Shown here in pieces: positions 47,986 through 57,103 of a DNA stretch of 64,000 bases. The stretch lies in NCBI RefSeq assembly GCF_001584615.1, contig NZ_LQQC01000002.1, positions 124,001 through 188,000 on the forward strand, written 5' to 3'. The stretch comes from Brevibacterium ravenspurgense (lineage in GTDB: Bacteria > Actinomycetota > Actinomycetes > Actinomycetales > Brevibacteriaceae). A program made the position numbers and the translations under genes. The notes below the pieces were generated by a model, which searched no databases, had not been told where the DNA came from, and saw only the letters and a list, made by a program, of their open reading frames with translations. Position 1 is the first letter of the stretch. Each line of letters opens with the position of its first letter.

Positions 47986-49479
47986 TCAGCGTTTGTGGTA
48001 GAGCGACTTGCGCTGGTACTTGGGGTCCGAGGTGACGCGCATCTGCAGGTTGCGGAACACCTCTTCGTCCACTGAACCCAGGAGGGTGGTGGTGTGCACA
48101 TCGCAGCTGCGCAGGTCCTTCAGCTTGGCCAGCGCGGCGTCGGCGTGCTGGTCAGCCGTAGCTGATGCCGATAGCGCGATGAGAACTTCGTCCATGTGCA
48201 GGCGGGGATTGCGGCTTCCCAGGTGCTGGGTTTTGAGTGTCTGGATGGGTTCGATGTTCTCCGGCTGCAGCAGGTGCACGTCCGGGTCGATGCCCGCCAG
48301 GTGTTTGAGCGCGTTGAGGAGCATGGCGGCTGAGCAGCCCAACAGTTCAGAGGTCTTGCCGGTGATGATGGTGCCGTCGTGCAGCTGCATGGCCGAAGCT
48401 GGCTGCCCCGTGGATGCTTCGAGGTTCTGGGCAATGCCGATGATCGGCCTGTCCGCCGGGGTGATCTGTGCTCTGCGCATGATGACGGCGATCCGCTCCG
48501 ACACCGTGTTGTCGAGGTTTTCTCGGCGTTCGTCAGCAAGCGCGGTGAAGTAGCGGCGGATGATTTCCTGTTGGGCCGCGTGCCGCACGACGCCGTCGTC
48601 GCTGATGCACATGCCTACCATGTTCACACCCATGTCGGTCGGGGACTGGTAGGGCGATTCTCCGTAGAGCTCTTCGAGGGTGGCCTTCAGCAGCGGGAAG
48701 ACTTCGATGTCGCGGTTGTAGCTCGTGGCTTCCCTGCCGTATGCGCGCAGGTGGTAGGCGTCGATGACGTTGATGTCATCGAGGTCTGCCGTTGCGGCTT
48801 CGTAGGCCAAGTTGACCGGGTGTTCCAGGGGGAGGTTCCAGATGGGAAAGGTCTCAAACTTGGCGTAGCCGGAGGTGATGCCGCGCTGGCTGTCGAGGTA
48901 GAGCTGCGACAGGCACGTGGCGAGTTTGCCCGACCCCGGGCCGGGGCCGGTGACGACGATGAGGTCGCGAGTGGTTTCGACCCAGTCGTTTCTGCCGAAG
49001 CCGTCTTCGCTCATGATGAGCGAGGTGTTGCTGGGGTAGCCGGGGATGGTCACGTGCCGGGCGACCGTGAGCCCCAGGCGTTCGAGCTTGGTGATGAATT
49101 CGCGGGCTTTGAGGTTGCCGTCGTCCAGCTGGGTCATGACGACGTTGTTGACGATGAAGCCCTCGTCGCGGAACGCGTCGATCAGCCGCAGGACGTCGTC
49201 CTCATAGCTGATTCCCAGGTCGGCCCGGATTTTGTGCCGGTCGAGATCGCGCGCGCTGACGCAGACGAGGATTTCGAGTTCGTCCTTCAGTTCGGCAAGC
49301 ATTGCCAGTTTGTTGTCCGGGGTGAAGCCCGGCAGAACCCGTGAGGCGTGATTGTCGTCGAAGAGCTTGCCGCCCATTTCGAGGTAGAGCTTGCCGCCGA
49401 TGTCGCGGCGCCGCTGGGCGATGTGTGCTGACTGTTGGCGGATGTATTCTGCGCTGTCGAATCCGAGGGGAGCCTGCAT
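47986..49479 (-). CDS. UPF0371/DUF1846 family protein
   Basis: A 497-aa protein of the DUF1846 family, conserved in Firmicutes and some actinobacteria. It has a [17 protein letters not shown] loop, P-loop-like, near residue 178, and [19 protein letters not shown] and [20 protein letters not shown] as family features. A biochemical role has not been established to my knowledge. ATG 49479 chosen over a GTG 18 nt upstream because TAATAT ends 8 nt before it, which suggests a leaderless transcript. Divergent from dapB. Confidence 0.85.
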   Translation of the reverse strand: MQAPLGFDSAEYIRQQSAHIAQRRRDIGGKLYLEMGGKLFDDNHASRVLPGFTPDNKLAMLAELKDELEILVCVSARDLDRHKIRADLGISYEDDVLRLIDAFRDEGFIVNNVVMTQLDDGNLKAREFITKLERLGLTVARHVTIPGYPSNTSLIMSEDGFGRNDWVETTRDLIVVTGPGPGSGKLATCLSQLYLDSQRGITSGYAKFETFPIWNLPLEHPVNLAYEAATADLDDINVIDAYHLRAYGREATSYNRDIEVFPLLKATLEELYGESPYQSPTDMGVNMVGMCISDDGVVRHAAQQEIIRRYFTALADERRENLDNTVSERIAVIMRRAQITPADRPIIGIAQNLEASTGQPASAMQLHDGTIITGKTSELLGCSAAMLLNALKHLAGIDPDVHLLQPENIEPIQTLKTQHLGSRNPRLHMDEVLIALSASATADQHADAALAKLKDLRSCDVHTTTLLGSVDEEVFRNLQMRVTSDPKYQRKSLYHKR

Positions 49480-49543
49480 GGTCTTTGATATTAACACCGC
49501 GGTGGGATGACAAAATGGACCTGACCGACAGAAAGGGAATCAC
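49480..49543. promoter_or_regulatory. Divergent promoter region UPF0371/dapB
   Basis: A short A+T-rich spacer. On the minus strand TAATAT (49493-49488) fits a -10 for the UPF0371 gene. On the plus strand TTGATA (49485-49490) could be the -35 of dapB, but its -10 is unclear. Confidence 0.4.
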
Positions 49544-50284
49544 GTGGCAGTCAAAGTCGCAGTCATCGGAGCATCAGGACGCATGGGCTCGCACGCCGTC
49601 GAAGCGGTGAAAGCAGCCGACGGCATGGAGCTGGTGGCGACGATCGGCCGTGGGGACGATCTTTCCGCCGTGGTGGAAGCCGGAGCGGACGTCGCCGTTG
49701 AGCTCACTGTGCCCAAATCAACGGAAGACAATGTTCACTTTCTGGTCAGCCACGGCATCCACTGTGTCGTGGGCACAACGGGGTGGAGTGACGAACGTCT
49801 GCAGCGCCTGGAACAGCTGACCGAGCAGCACCCGGACGTCGGTGTTCTCATCGCGCCGAACTTTTCCATTGGGGCGGTTCTCGCCATGCAGTTCGCCGAG
49901 CTCGCCGCGCCCTATTTCGATTCTGCGGAAGTCATCGAAATCCATCACACGCGCAAACTCGACGCTCCATCCGGCACCGCCGTGTCGACCGCCCAGCGGA
50001 TTGCCGCAGTGCGCCGCGATGCGGGCCTGCCGGATGTTCCCGACGCAACAGAGGACGACCCGCACGGTGCTCGCGGAGCCGTGATCGACGGCATTCACGT
50101 GCACGCCGTCCGTCAGCTGGGCATGAATGCTTCCGAGGAAATTCACTTCGGCTCAGCTCACGAAGCACTCACCATCCGCACGGACTCACACTCGACCGAA
50201 GCCTTTATGCCGGGCATCATCACCGCTGTCGGCAAGGTCGACCAGCATCCCGGCCTGACGGTGGGGCTGGAAAAGTACCTCTGA
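49544..50284 (+). CDS. dapB: 4-hydroxy-tetrahydrodipicolinate reductase
   Basis: A 246-aa enzyme of the diaminopimelate/lysine pathway. VIGASGRMGSHAVEAV binds NAD(P)H, and EIHHTRKLDAPSGTA is the catalytic signature with the paired histidines and lysine. GTG start with SD GAAAGGGA. It works with dapA 1.7 kb downstream. The next gene overlaps by one base. Confidence 0.96.
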   Translation: MAVKVAVIGASGRMGSHAVEAVKAADGMELVATIGRGDDLSAVVEAGADVAVELTVPKSTEDNVHFLVSHGIHCVVGTTGWSDERLQRLEQLTEQHPDVGVLIAPNFSIGAVLAMQFAELAAPYFDSAEVIEIHHTRKLDAPSGTAVSTAQRIAAVRRDAGLPDVPDATEDDPHGARGAVIDGIHVHAVRQLGMNASEEIHFGSAHEALTIRTDSHSTEAFMPGIITAVGKVDQHPGLTVGLEKYL

Positions 50285-50742
50285 TGTCCAAAGCGAAGAT
50301 CGGGGCGGCAGTCATTTCGGTGCTGCTGCTCCTGTACCTCATCTTTATGGTGCAGCGCGGCATGATCATGCTGCGCGAACCGAATATCGTTGCGAAGCTG
50401 CTGGCGGTCGCGCTGCTGGTGCTGCCGATCATCGGGGCGTGGGCGCTGATCGTTGAGCTTCTGTTCGGCGCTCGCATTGAGCGTTTGGGCAAGCAGCTGG
50501 CCGAGGAAGGCGGGCTCCCAGCGGATGATCTCCCGCGCACACCGGGCGGGCGGATTGTCCGCGAGGCCGCCGACGAACAGTTCGAGCTCTACGCCCGCGA
50601 AGCCGAGGAAGCGCCGGATGACTGGCGGTCGTGGTTCCGCCTGTCAATGGCCTATGACGCAGCCGGCGACCGCCGTCGCGCCCGCAGCACCATGCGCAAG
50701 GCCATCACAATGGAGCGAACCGCTCGCCGCGAATCCAGCTGA
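50284..50742 (+). CDS. Membrane protein with C-terminal TPR-like motif
   Basis: A 152-aa protein with two membrane segments (about residues 7-24 and 37-60) and a soluble C-terminal half ending in WFRLSMAYDAAGDRRRARST, which looks like one tetratricopeptide hairpin. It begins within the dapB stop (ATG overlap), so the two are co-translated, but no role in lysine synthesis is implied. Similar small proteins follow dapB in other actinobacteria. Confidence 0.75.
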   Translation: MSKAKIGAAVISVLLLLYLIFMVQRGMIMLREPNIVAKLLAVALLVLPIIGAWALIVELLFGARIERLGKQLAEEGGLPADDLPRTPGGRIVREAADEQFELYAREAEEAPDDWRSWFRLSMAYDAAGDRRRARSTMRKAITMERTARRESS

Positions 50743-50764
50743 TCCAGCCCAACCTCGGCGCTCC

Positions 50765-51943
50765 TCAACCGACTCGATCGACTTGAGCCCGCCTCGTCCG
50801 CTTTCCGCGCGCTGCCAGCCGCACAATCGCGGCGATAGCGGTCTCCAACGGGCCTCGTCGCGAAATGAGCGCCTTCCACACCATGGCGATGCCGATGAGC
50901 ACCAGCGCGTGCGTCACATACTCCTGTGTTGGTGCCATGCCGGCAGTCATTTCGAGCAGCACCACGTGCAGCGAATACGCGGTCAGTGCCATTGAGCCGG
51001 GGGCGGTCAGCGGCAGCAGAAGACGCGGAGCGAGCACGGGGAAGCTGGTGAACAGCAGACAGAACACCCCGATGACCGCTACCGCGACTCCCGCTGTTCC
51101 CACGAGGTCCGGGGGAGTGCCGGTGTGCGGGCCGTTCACTGCCAGCCACCACGCGGTGTCGGTGGGGACGGTTCCCCAGTTGCCGTAGGTCGTCGCCTGT
51201 TCGAGAAGGCCCGGTTCTTCAGCCGCCGAGGCGGAAAGCACCTCCCAGCCGCGGCTCACCAGAAGCAGGGATGAGATGGCTGAGGCCATGATGGCTGTTC
51301 CCAGACCGACAGCGCTCGCCGTTATTGCAGTCTGCCGTGACCAGGGGACATGCGCGAGCGCCATGCCCACGAGGATGTAGCTCATCCACTGCAGCGCGGG
51401 GTAATAGCCGGTGAGCACAACCGACTGCAGCAAGCCCGCCAGATCATAAAGCGAATCGAGGCTCGGGACGTTGAAGTCCTGTTCCAGCTGCCAGTGGGCG
51501 CGGACTGCGTGGGACACGAGGGGAGAGGCTGCGAGCCACACGGCTGCGAGTGCTGCAAGTGTGCGACCGCGCAGGGGAAGCAAGACGGACGCGGCAATGA
51601 ACAGGAAGCCGTAGACGGTCAGGATGATTGCCAGGCGAGTGCTGACAGTGCCGAGCACGAGGCCGATTGCGAAGATGATGATTCCGCGGATGACCGCGGC
51701 TGCAATGGCTTTGCCCGGGGTGGACAGAGCCCGTGAACGCGAAGCCAGAACCAGAGAAAAACCAGCAAGAACTGCGAACAGCGCGCTGGAACGGCCCGCG
51801 AACACAACAGCCCAGGTCGGTTCGAGGTCGTCCGTGCTGAGACTGAAGATGTGGGTGACGATCATCCCGAAGAGGGCCAAGCCGCGCGCCGCATCGAGCC
51901 ACTGCAGACGCCCGGGCGGGAAGAGCCTGTTCGCAGAGTTCAT
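50765..51943 (-). CDS. DUF418/DUF1624-like membrane protein
   Basis: A 392-aa protein with about ten membrane segments. RLQWLDAARGLALFGMIVTH is the classic opening of DUF418/DUF1624 and heparan-glucosaminide acetyltransferase-like proteins, which may transfer acyl groups across the membrane. A conserved late helix (GSMALTAYSLHVVLLEM) is also present. Convergent with the dapB pair and divergent from dapA. Substrate unknown. Confidence 0.78.
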   Translation of the reverse strand: MNSANRLFPPGRLQWLDAARGLALFGMIVTHIFSLSTDDLEPTWAVVFAGRSSALFAVLAGFSLVLASRSRALSTPGKAIAAAVIRGIIIFAIGLVLGTVSTRLAIILTVYGFLFIAASVLLPLRGRTLAALAAVWLAASPLVSHAVRAHWQLEQDFNVPSLDSLYDLAGLLQSVVLTGYYPALQWMSYILVGMALAHVPWSRQTAITASAVGLGTAIMASAISSLLLVSRGWEVLSASAAEEPGLLEQATTYGNWGTVPTDTAWWLAVNGPHTGTPPDLVGTAGVAVAVIGVFCLLFTSFPVLAPRLLLPLTAPGSMALTAYSLHVVLLEMTAGMAPTQEYVTHALVLIGIAMVWKALISRRGPLETAIAAIVRLAARGKRTRRAQVDRVG

Positions 51944-52014
51944 GGGCTCGATTCTGCCACGGGTCGACCGTGGTCACGGGCCACTTCGACACCTGCTGAC
52001 GGTACAGTAGGGGC

Positions 52015-52932
52015 ATGGCTATTCAGGGAGATTCACAGGCAGCGGAAGCGATCGCAGCTTTCGGTCGCGTCGGTACGGCGATGGTGACGCCCTTCAAGGG
52101 TGATGACGTCGACTTCGATGCGGTGCAGGCTGTTGCCAAGCACCTGGTGGCCACGGGCAACGACATGCTCGTCGTCTCCGGCACCACCGGCGAATCCCCG
52201 ACAACGTCATTTGAAGAAAAGGGCGACCTTCTGCGCGCCGTGAAAGAAGCCGTGCCGGAAAACGTCCGCGTCGTTGCGGGCATCGGCACAAATGACACGC
52301 GCACCTCGATTGCAAATGTCGAACAGGCCGTCGAAGCCGGAGCTGATGGACTTCTGGCCGTCACGCCCTACTACTCCAAACCGTCGCAGGCGGCCATTGC
52401 CGAACACATGCGGGCAATCGCCGATGCTTCGGACCTGCCGGTCATGCTCTACGACATTCCCGGCCGATCGGGTGTGCCGATCGAAAAGGAAACACTCATC
52501 GAACTGGCCGAGTGCCCCACGATCCTCGCGGTCAAAGACGCCAAGGGCGACCTCGCATCGACGATCGAGGTAATGGCCAGCACTGATCTTGTGTACTACT
52601 CGGGCGAAGACGCCCTTAACCTGCCGCTGCTGGCCTCCGGTGCCGTCGGCGTGGTTTCGGTTGCGGCGCACGTCATTGCCCGCCCCCTGTCTGAAATGGT
52701 GGATTTGGTCGCTGCGAATGACATCGCCGCGGCTCGCCGCCTGGCCCTGGACCTTGCTCCTGCGGTCGATGCAATCATGAATCACATGCCCGGAGTGGTT
52801 GCCGCCAAGGCCTGCCTTGAGCTCATGGGCGTGATTCCCTCCCGCGCAGTTCGCATGCCTCTTCTGCCGGCCACGGCGGACCAGGTCGACTTCCTGCGCC
52901 GAACATTGGAAGGACACGGTTTTCTTCAGTGA
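52015..52932 (+). CDS. dapA: 4-hydroxy-tetrahydrodipicolinate synthase
   Basis: A 305-aa aldolase of the lysine/diaminopimelate pathway. GTAMVTPFKGDDVDFDAVQA opens the barrel. LVVSGTTGESPT, PYYSKPSQAAIAEHMRAI and YDIPGRSG follow, and the Schiff-base lysine is in LAVKDAKGD. TACAGT (52003-52008) ends 6 nt before the ATG, which suggests a leaderless message. GTGA overlap with the RNase J gene. Confidence 0.96.
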   Translation: MAIQGDSQAAEAIAAFGRVGTAMVTPFKGDDVDFDAVQAVAKHLVATGNDMLVVSGTTGESPTTSFEEKGDLLRAVKEAVPENVRVVAGIGTNDTRTSIANVEQAVEAGADGLLAVTPYYSKPSQAAIAEHMRAIADASDLPVMLYDIPGRSGVPIEKETLIELAECPTILAVKDAKGDLASTIEVMASTDLVYYSGEDALNLPLLASGAVGVVSVAAHVIARPLSEMVDLVAANDIAAARRLALDLAPAVDAIMNHMPGVVAAKACLELMGVIPSRAVRMPLLPATADQVDFLRRTLEGHGFLQ

Positions 52933-54629
52933 TTGAACTGCCAACCGACCTCGGAACACCCCCGAAGGTCGACCCCAACGCCCTGCGGATCGTCGCTCTT
53001 GGCGGTCTCGGTGAAGTCGGGCGCAACATGACGGTCTTCGAGACCGACGGCAAACTGCTCATCATCGATGCCGGTGTGCTCTTTCCCGAAGAAGAACAGC
53101 CGGGAGTCGACCTCATCCTGCCGGACTTTTCGTACCTTGACGGGCGCGAAAAAGACGTTGTCGGCATTGCGCTGACCCACGGCCACGAAGACCACATCGG
53201 CGCTGTGCCCTACCTGCTGCGCAAACTGGGCCGCGACGTCCCGATTCTCGGTTCAACCCTGACCCTGGCTCTTGTCGAACCGAAGCTCAAAGAGCACCGC
53301 GTGCGGGCCAAGACGAAAGTCGTGTCGGAAGGCGACCGCGAAAAGCTCGGCCCGTTCGACCTCGAGTTCATTGCCGTCAACCACTCCATTCCGGATGCTC
53401 TGGCCATTTTCCTGCGCACGGATGCGGGAACCATCCTGCACACGGGTGACTTCAAAATGGACCAGCTGCCCCTGGACGGCCGGATTACGGACCTGCGCTC
53501 TTTTGCTCGTGTCGGAGAAGAAGGCGTCGACCTCTTCCTGACGGACTCCACCAACGCGGAAGTTCCCGGCTTCACAGCCCACGAACGCAACATCGGGCGG
53601 GTGCTTGAACAGCAGTTCAGCCACGCCTCGCGCCGTGTGATCGTCGCGTCCTTCGCATCCCACGTCCACCGTGTGCAGCAGGTTCTAGAAGCCGCTGTCG
53701 CCCACGGACGCAAGGTGGCGTTTGTCGGCCGGTCCATGGTCCGGAACATGAAGATCGCCCAGGAACTGGGCTACCTTCAGGCTCCAGCGGGTTCGATCAT
53801 CGACATCAAACAGGTCGAAGACCTCCCCGAAGACCAGGTTGTGCTCATGTGCACCGGTTCGCAGGGCGAGCCCATGGCGGCACTATCGCGTATGGCCAAC
53901 GGCACCCACCAGATCGACCTGACCGAGGGCGACACCGTCATCCTGGCAAGTTCGCTCATCCCGGGGAATGAAAACTCGGTGTCCCGCGTGATCAACGGTC
54001 TCATGCGCCTGGGTGCAACCGTGATCCACAAGGGCAATGCCGCGGTGCACGTGTCCGGCCACGCATCGGCCGGTGAGCTCCTGTACGCCTACAACATTGT
54101 GGGGCCCAAGGGTGTTATGCCGGTTCACGGCGAGTGGCGTCACATGCTCGCCAACGCGAAGCTGGCAATGGAAACCGGTGTGCCCAAGGAAAAGGTCGTC
54201 GTCGCCGACGACGGCTGGGTTGTCGACCTCAAGGACGGGCAGGCGTCGATTGTCGGAGCTGTGCCGTGCGAATACGTTTTCGTCGACGGCAAGTCGGTCG
54301 GCTATGTCACGGAAGACGATCTGCGCGACCGTCGCGTGCTGGCCGGCGAAGGCTTCGTGTCGATCTTCATGACGATCGACGTGAAGAACCGCGAAATCGT
54401 CGCCGGGCCGGAAATCCACACGCGCGGTGTTGCAGAGCACGACCGCGTGTTCGACACCATCAAGCCGAAGATCACCAAGGCTGTCGAAGAAGCGCTCGAT
54501 GACGGTGTGAAGAACCAGCACCGCCTGCAGCAGATCATTCGCCGCACCATCGGCCGGTGGCTGTCGACCAAGCTGCGTCGCGGTCCGATGATCGTGCCGA
54601 TGGTTGTTCTTGTCGGCGACGAAGACTGA
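52929..54629 (+). CDS. rnj: Ribonuclease J
   Basis: A 566-aa metallo-beta-lactamase/beta-CASP nuclease that degrades and matures RNA. HGHEDHIGAVPYLL is the zinc site, and TGDFKMDQLPLDGRITD and HVSGHASAGELLYAYNIVGP are beta-CASP features. GTG start overlapping the dapA stop. The dapA-rnj pairing is normal in actinobacteria. A 15-bp terminator with GAAA loop follows. Confidence 0.96.
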   Translation: MIELPTDLGTPPKVDPNALRIVALGGLGEVGRNMTVFETDGKLLIIDAGVLFPEEEQPGVDLILPDFSYLDGREKDVVGIALTHGHEDHIGAVPYLLRKLGRDVPILGSTLTLALVEPKLKEHRVRAKTKVVSEGDREKLGPFDLEFIAVNHSIPDALAIFLRTDAGTILHTGDFKMDQLPLDGRITDLRSFARVGEEGVDLFLTDSTNAEVPGFTAHERNIGRVLEQQFSHASRRVIVASFASHVHRVQQVLEAAVAHGRKVAFVGRSMVRNMKIAQELGYLQAPAGSIIDIKQVEDLPEDQVVLMCTGSQGEPMAALSRMANGTHQIDLTEGDTVILASSLIPGNENSVSRVINGLMRLGATVIHKGNAAVHVSGHASAGELLYAYNIVGPKGVMPVHGEWRHMLANAKLAMETGVPKEKVVVADDGWVVDLKDGQASIVGAVPCEYVFVDGKSVGYVTEDDLRDRRVLAGEGFVSIFMTIDVKNREIVAGPEIHTRGVAEHDRVFDTIKPKITKAVEEALDDGVKNQHRLQQIIRRTIGRWLSTKLRRGPMIVPMVVLVGDED

Positions 54630-54666
54630 GCGTCGGAGCTGCTAAGGCAACGACACTGAGAACTTG

Positions 54667-54700
54667 AAGGCTGGGCGAGGGGAAACCCTCGCCCAGCCTT
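54667..54700 (+). terminator. Terminator after rnj
   Basis: Perfect 15-bp stem (54667-54681 with 54686-54700) with a GAAA tetraloop, then TGTCTTTG. Also suitable for the converging IclR gene. Confidence 0.92.
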
Positions 54701-54741
54701 GTCTTTGCGGGCTGTGTGTGCGCCGTGTGCGGACGTGCGGC

Positions 54742-55470
54742 TTAGGGGCGGGCCTCCCACACCGCGGTCAGCTTCGCTGCGGCGGCGTGCAGTTCCTCGG
54801 CGAAGGAATCGTAGACGTCTTCTGTCAGGCGGGATGTGGGGGAGGACGTTGAGAGTGCCGCGGGCACGGGTGCGCCGGGCACGTGCACTGCCAGGCACCG
54901 CACGCCGATTTCCTGTTCTTCGTCATCAAGGGCGAAACCGCGTTCCCGGCTGAGCTCCAGTTCGGCTCGCAGCGCCGGGGCATCAATTGACGAGGTGGAG
55001 GCGAGTATCGCGTCAACCTCACCGGAAGGCAGGTGGGCAAGCGTCGCTTTGCCTACGCCGGAGCTGTGCATGGGCACGCGCGCGCCGACTTCTGTGAACA
55101 TGCGCATGGACCTGCGGGATGCCGCCTGGGCAACGTAGGTCATGGTTGTGCCCTGCATAAACGCGAGGTTGACGGTTTCGCCGAGCTTGCCTGCCAGTTC
55201 GTCGAGAATGGGCTGCAGATCATAGCCGACCTGCGCGGCTGCCTGCGCGCCCAGGCGGATGAGGGCCGCTCCTAGGGAGTAGCGTTTGTCGGGGAGCTGT
55301 CCCACGTAGCCGCGGGCGGACAGGGTCGCCAGAATGCGGTGGACCGTCGGGGCCGGAAGACTCAGCTGCTCTGCAATGTCGATGGAGCGGGCAGCCCCGC
55401 CCATGGAGCCGAGTGCCTCGAGGACGTCGAGGGTGCGGTCGACTGATTGAACTCGCGATGTCGGTGCCAA
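54742..55470 (-). CDS. IclR family transcriptional regulator
   Basis: A 242-aa regulator. The winged helix (VQSVDRTLDVLEALGSMGGA, LSLPAPTVHRILATLSARGY) is followed by an effector-binding domain (VPMHSSGVGKATLAHLPSGE and RGFALDDEEQEIGVRCLAVH). TTG 55470 is chosen because AGGAGG precedes it by 4 nt. It diverges from a GlcD-like oxidase, near malate synthase. By analogy with glyoxylate-sensing AllR/IclR regulators it may respond to glyoxylate, an inference. Confidence 0.9.
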   Translation of the reverse strand: MAPTSRVQSVDRTLDVLEALGSMGGAARSIDIAEQLSLPAPTVHRILATLSARGYVGQLPDKRYSLGAALIRLGAQAAAQVGYDLQPILDELAGKLGETVNLAFMQGTTMTYVAQAASRRSMRMFTEVGARVPMHSSGVGKATLAHLPSGEVDAILASTSSIDAPALRAELELSRERGFALDDEEQEIGVRCLAVHVPGAPVPAALSTSSPTSRLTEDVYDSFAEELHAAAAKLTAVWEARP

Positions 55471-55514
55471 TTCGCCTCCTGACTGCACACACGTGACAAT
55501 GCGACGTAGAACAC

Positions 55515-55563
55515 ATCTAGCGTAGTATACTAATTTCACTAGATGGAAATGAAAATTCATTTC
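55515..55563. promoter_or_regulatory. Divergent promoter/operator between IclR and glcD-like genes
   Basis: A perfect 18-bp palindrome GAAATGAA-AA-TTCATTTC (55546-55563) resembles IclR-type operators. Next to it TATACT (55526-55531) is a -10 hexamer within the symmetric AGTATACT (55524-55531), usable in both directions, and is framed by ATCTAG/CTAGAT arms (55515-55520, 55539-55544). Confidence 0.65.
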
Positions 55564-55597
55564 TAAACTTTGCCGTTGATACGCAAAAGGTGGGCAA

Positions 55598-56983
55598 ATG
55601 CTCGAAGAACTGATCTCCTCCCTGCCCGAGGGTGTTGTCACCGTCAATCCCGACCAGATGGAGGCGTACCGTCGCGACCGTGCGAACGACCCCAACGCCG
55701 GCATGCCGCTGGCCGTTGTGCGTGCGCGCAGCGCTGAGCACGTGCAGACTGCAGTACGCTGGGCGGCGAAGCATGATGTCCCCGTCATTCCCCGAGGCGC
55801 CGGTTCGGGTCTGTCGGGTGGGTCGACTGCGCAGGACGGCGCGATTGTCATTTCTTTGGACAAAATGCGCGACATTACGATCGACGTTGCAACCCGCACC
55901 GCTGTCGTGCAGCCCGGCGCGTACAACGGTGAAGTCAATGCGGCAGCTCAGGCTGAGGGTCTGTGGTATCCGCCGGACCCGGCTTCGCGCGAATTCTGCT
56001 CGATCGGCGGCAACATTTCGACCAATGCCGGTGGTCTGTGCTGCGTGAAGTACGGCGTCACAACGGACTACGTGCTTGGGCTGAAGGTGGTGCTGGCTGA
56101 CGGCAAGCTCATCACACTGGGCGGACCCCGCGTCAAGGACGTGGCAGGGTTCTCGCTGACCAAGCTGTTCATCGGTTCGGAAGGTGCGCTCGGCATCGTC
56201 GTCGAGGTCACCCTGCGTCTGGTGCCGCAGCAGCGCACCCCGTCGACCCTCGTGGCCATCTTCCCGAGCCTCGAGTGCTCCTCGAAGGCTGTTCTCGACA
56301 TCACCCGCAGCATGCAGCCCTCAATGCTTGAATTCATGGACAATCCGACCATCAACGCCGTTGAAGACGACCTGCGCATGGGCCTGGATCGCACTGCGGC
56401 GGCCATGCTCATCATCCAGTCAGACGAACCGGCAGAGTTCGCCGCGGCTGAAATGCAGCGGATGGAAGACATCTGCAACGCGGCCGGTGCTACCGAATGC
56501 CTGTCGACAACCGACCCGGATGAGGGTGAGCAGTTCGCCTTTGCCCGCCGCCACGCGATTCCCGCAATCGAGAAGACCGGCTCCATCCTTCTGGAGGACG
56601 TCGGCGTTCCCATTCCCAAGCTGGGCGACCTCGTGGTGGGCATCGCGGAAATCGCAGAGCGCAACGGTGTGCGCATTCCCGTTATGGCTCATGCCGGCGA
56701 CGGCAACACCCACCCGCTCGTTGTCTTCGACCCCACTGTTGAAGGCGAAGAAGAGCGGGCCAATAAGGCATACGGCGAGGTTATGAGTCTCGCCATCAAC
56801 CTGGGCGGAACCATCACCGGCGAGCACGGTGTTGGCAAGCTCAAGCAGCCCTGGCTGAAGGACTACCTGGGCGAGGACGTCTACGAACTCAACGAGCGCA
56901 TCAAGAAAGCCTTGGACCCCCAGGGCATCCTCAACCCCGGAACGATGGTTGTCGTGGGCCCGCACGCTAAGCCCAGCGCCTGA
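55598..56983 (+). CDS. FAD-linked oxidase, GlcD-type (glycolate or D-lactate dehydrogenase)
   Basis: A 461-aa flavoprotein of the GlcD/FAD-binding-4 family. The FAD site includes IPRGAGSGLSGGSTAQDGAI. The C-terminal domain contains HAGDGNTHP and GGTITGEHGVGKLKQPWLKD with the conserved histidine. Glycolate oxidation would yield glyoxylate for the malate synthase encoded next. D-lactate is the alternative substrate. No glcE or glcF genes are adjacent. ATG 55598 with SD AAGGTGGG. Confidence 0.85.
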   Translation: MLEELISSLPEGVVTVNPDQMEAYRRDRANDPNAGMPLAVVRARSAEHVQTAVRWAAKHDVPVIPRGAGSGLSGGSTAQDGAIVISLDKMRDITIDVATRTAVVQPGAYNGEVNAAAQAEGLWYPPDPASREFCSIGGNISTNAGGLCCVKYGVTTDYVLGLKVVLADGKLITLGGPRVKDVAGFSLTKLFIGSEGALGIVVEVTLRLVPQQRTPSTLVAIFPSLECSSKAVLDITRSMQPSMLEFMDNPTINAVEDDLRMGLDRTAAAMLIIQSDEPAEFAAAEMQRMEDICNAAGATECLSTTDPDEGEQFAFARRHAIPAIEKTGSILLEDVGVPIPKLGDLVVGIAEIAERNGVRIPVMAHAGDGNTHPLVVFDPTVEGEEERANKAYGEVMSLAINLGGTITGEHGVGKLKQPWLKDYLGEDVYELNERIKKALDPQGILNPGTMVVVGPHAKPSA

Positions 56984-56997
56984 CTATGGCAATGCGG

Positions 56998-57033
56998 AAG
57001 CCGGCTGGGGCAGCTATTGACTCCAGCCGGCTT
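56998..57033 (+). terminator. Terminator after glcD-like gene
   Basis: Perfect 11-bp stem (56998-57008 with 57023-57033), loop of 14 nt, then TTCC. It separates the oxidase from malate synthase, so aceB is expressed mostly from its own promoter. Confidence 0.78.
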
Positions 57034-57046
57034 TTCCGTCTAATCT

Positions 57047-57086
57047 TTCAATGTGTGAATCAAAGATTTCACAATGTGAAATCACA
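57047..57086 (+). promoter_or_regulatory. Nested palindromes upstream of malate synthase
   Basis: Overlapping dyads lie just before the aceB SD: ATTTCACA-A-TGTGAAAT (57066-57082, perfect, 17 bp), TGTGAAATCACA (57075-57086) and a looser TGTGAATC ... GATTTCACA pair. The repeated TGTGA/TCACA half-sites suggest CRP/GlxR-like or IclR-type regulator binding that would control glyoxylate use. Confidence 0.6.
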
Positions 57087-57103
57087 CGAATAGGAGACAG
57101 ACA

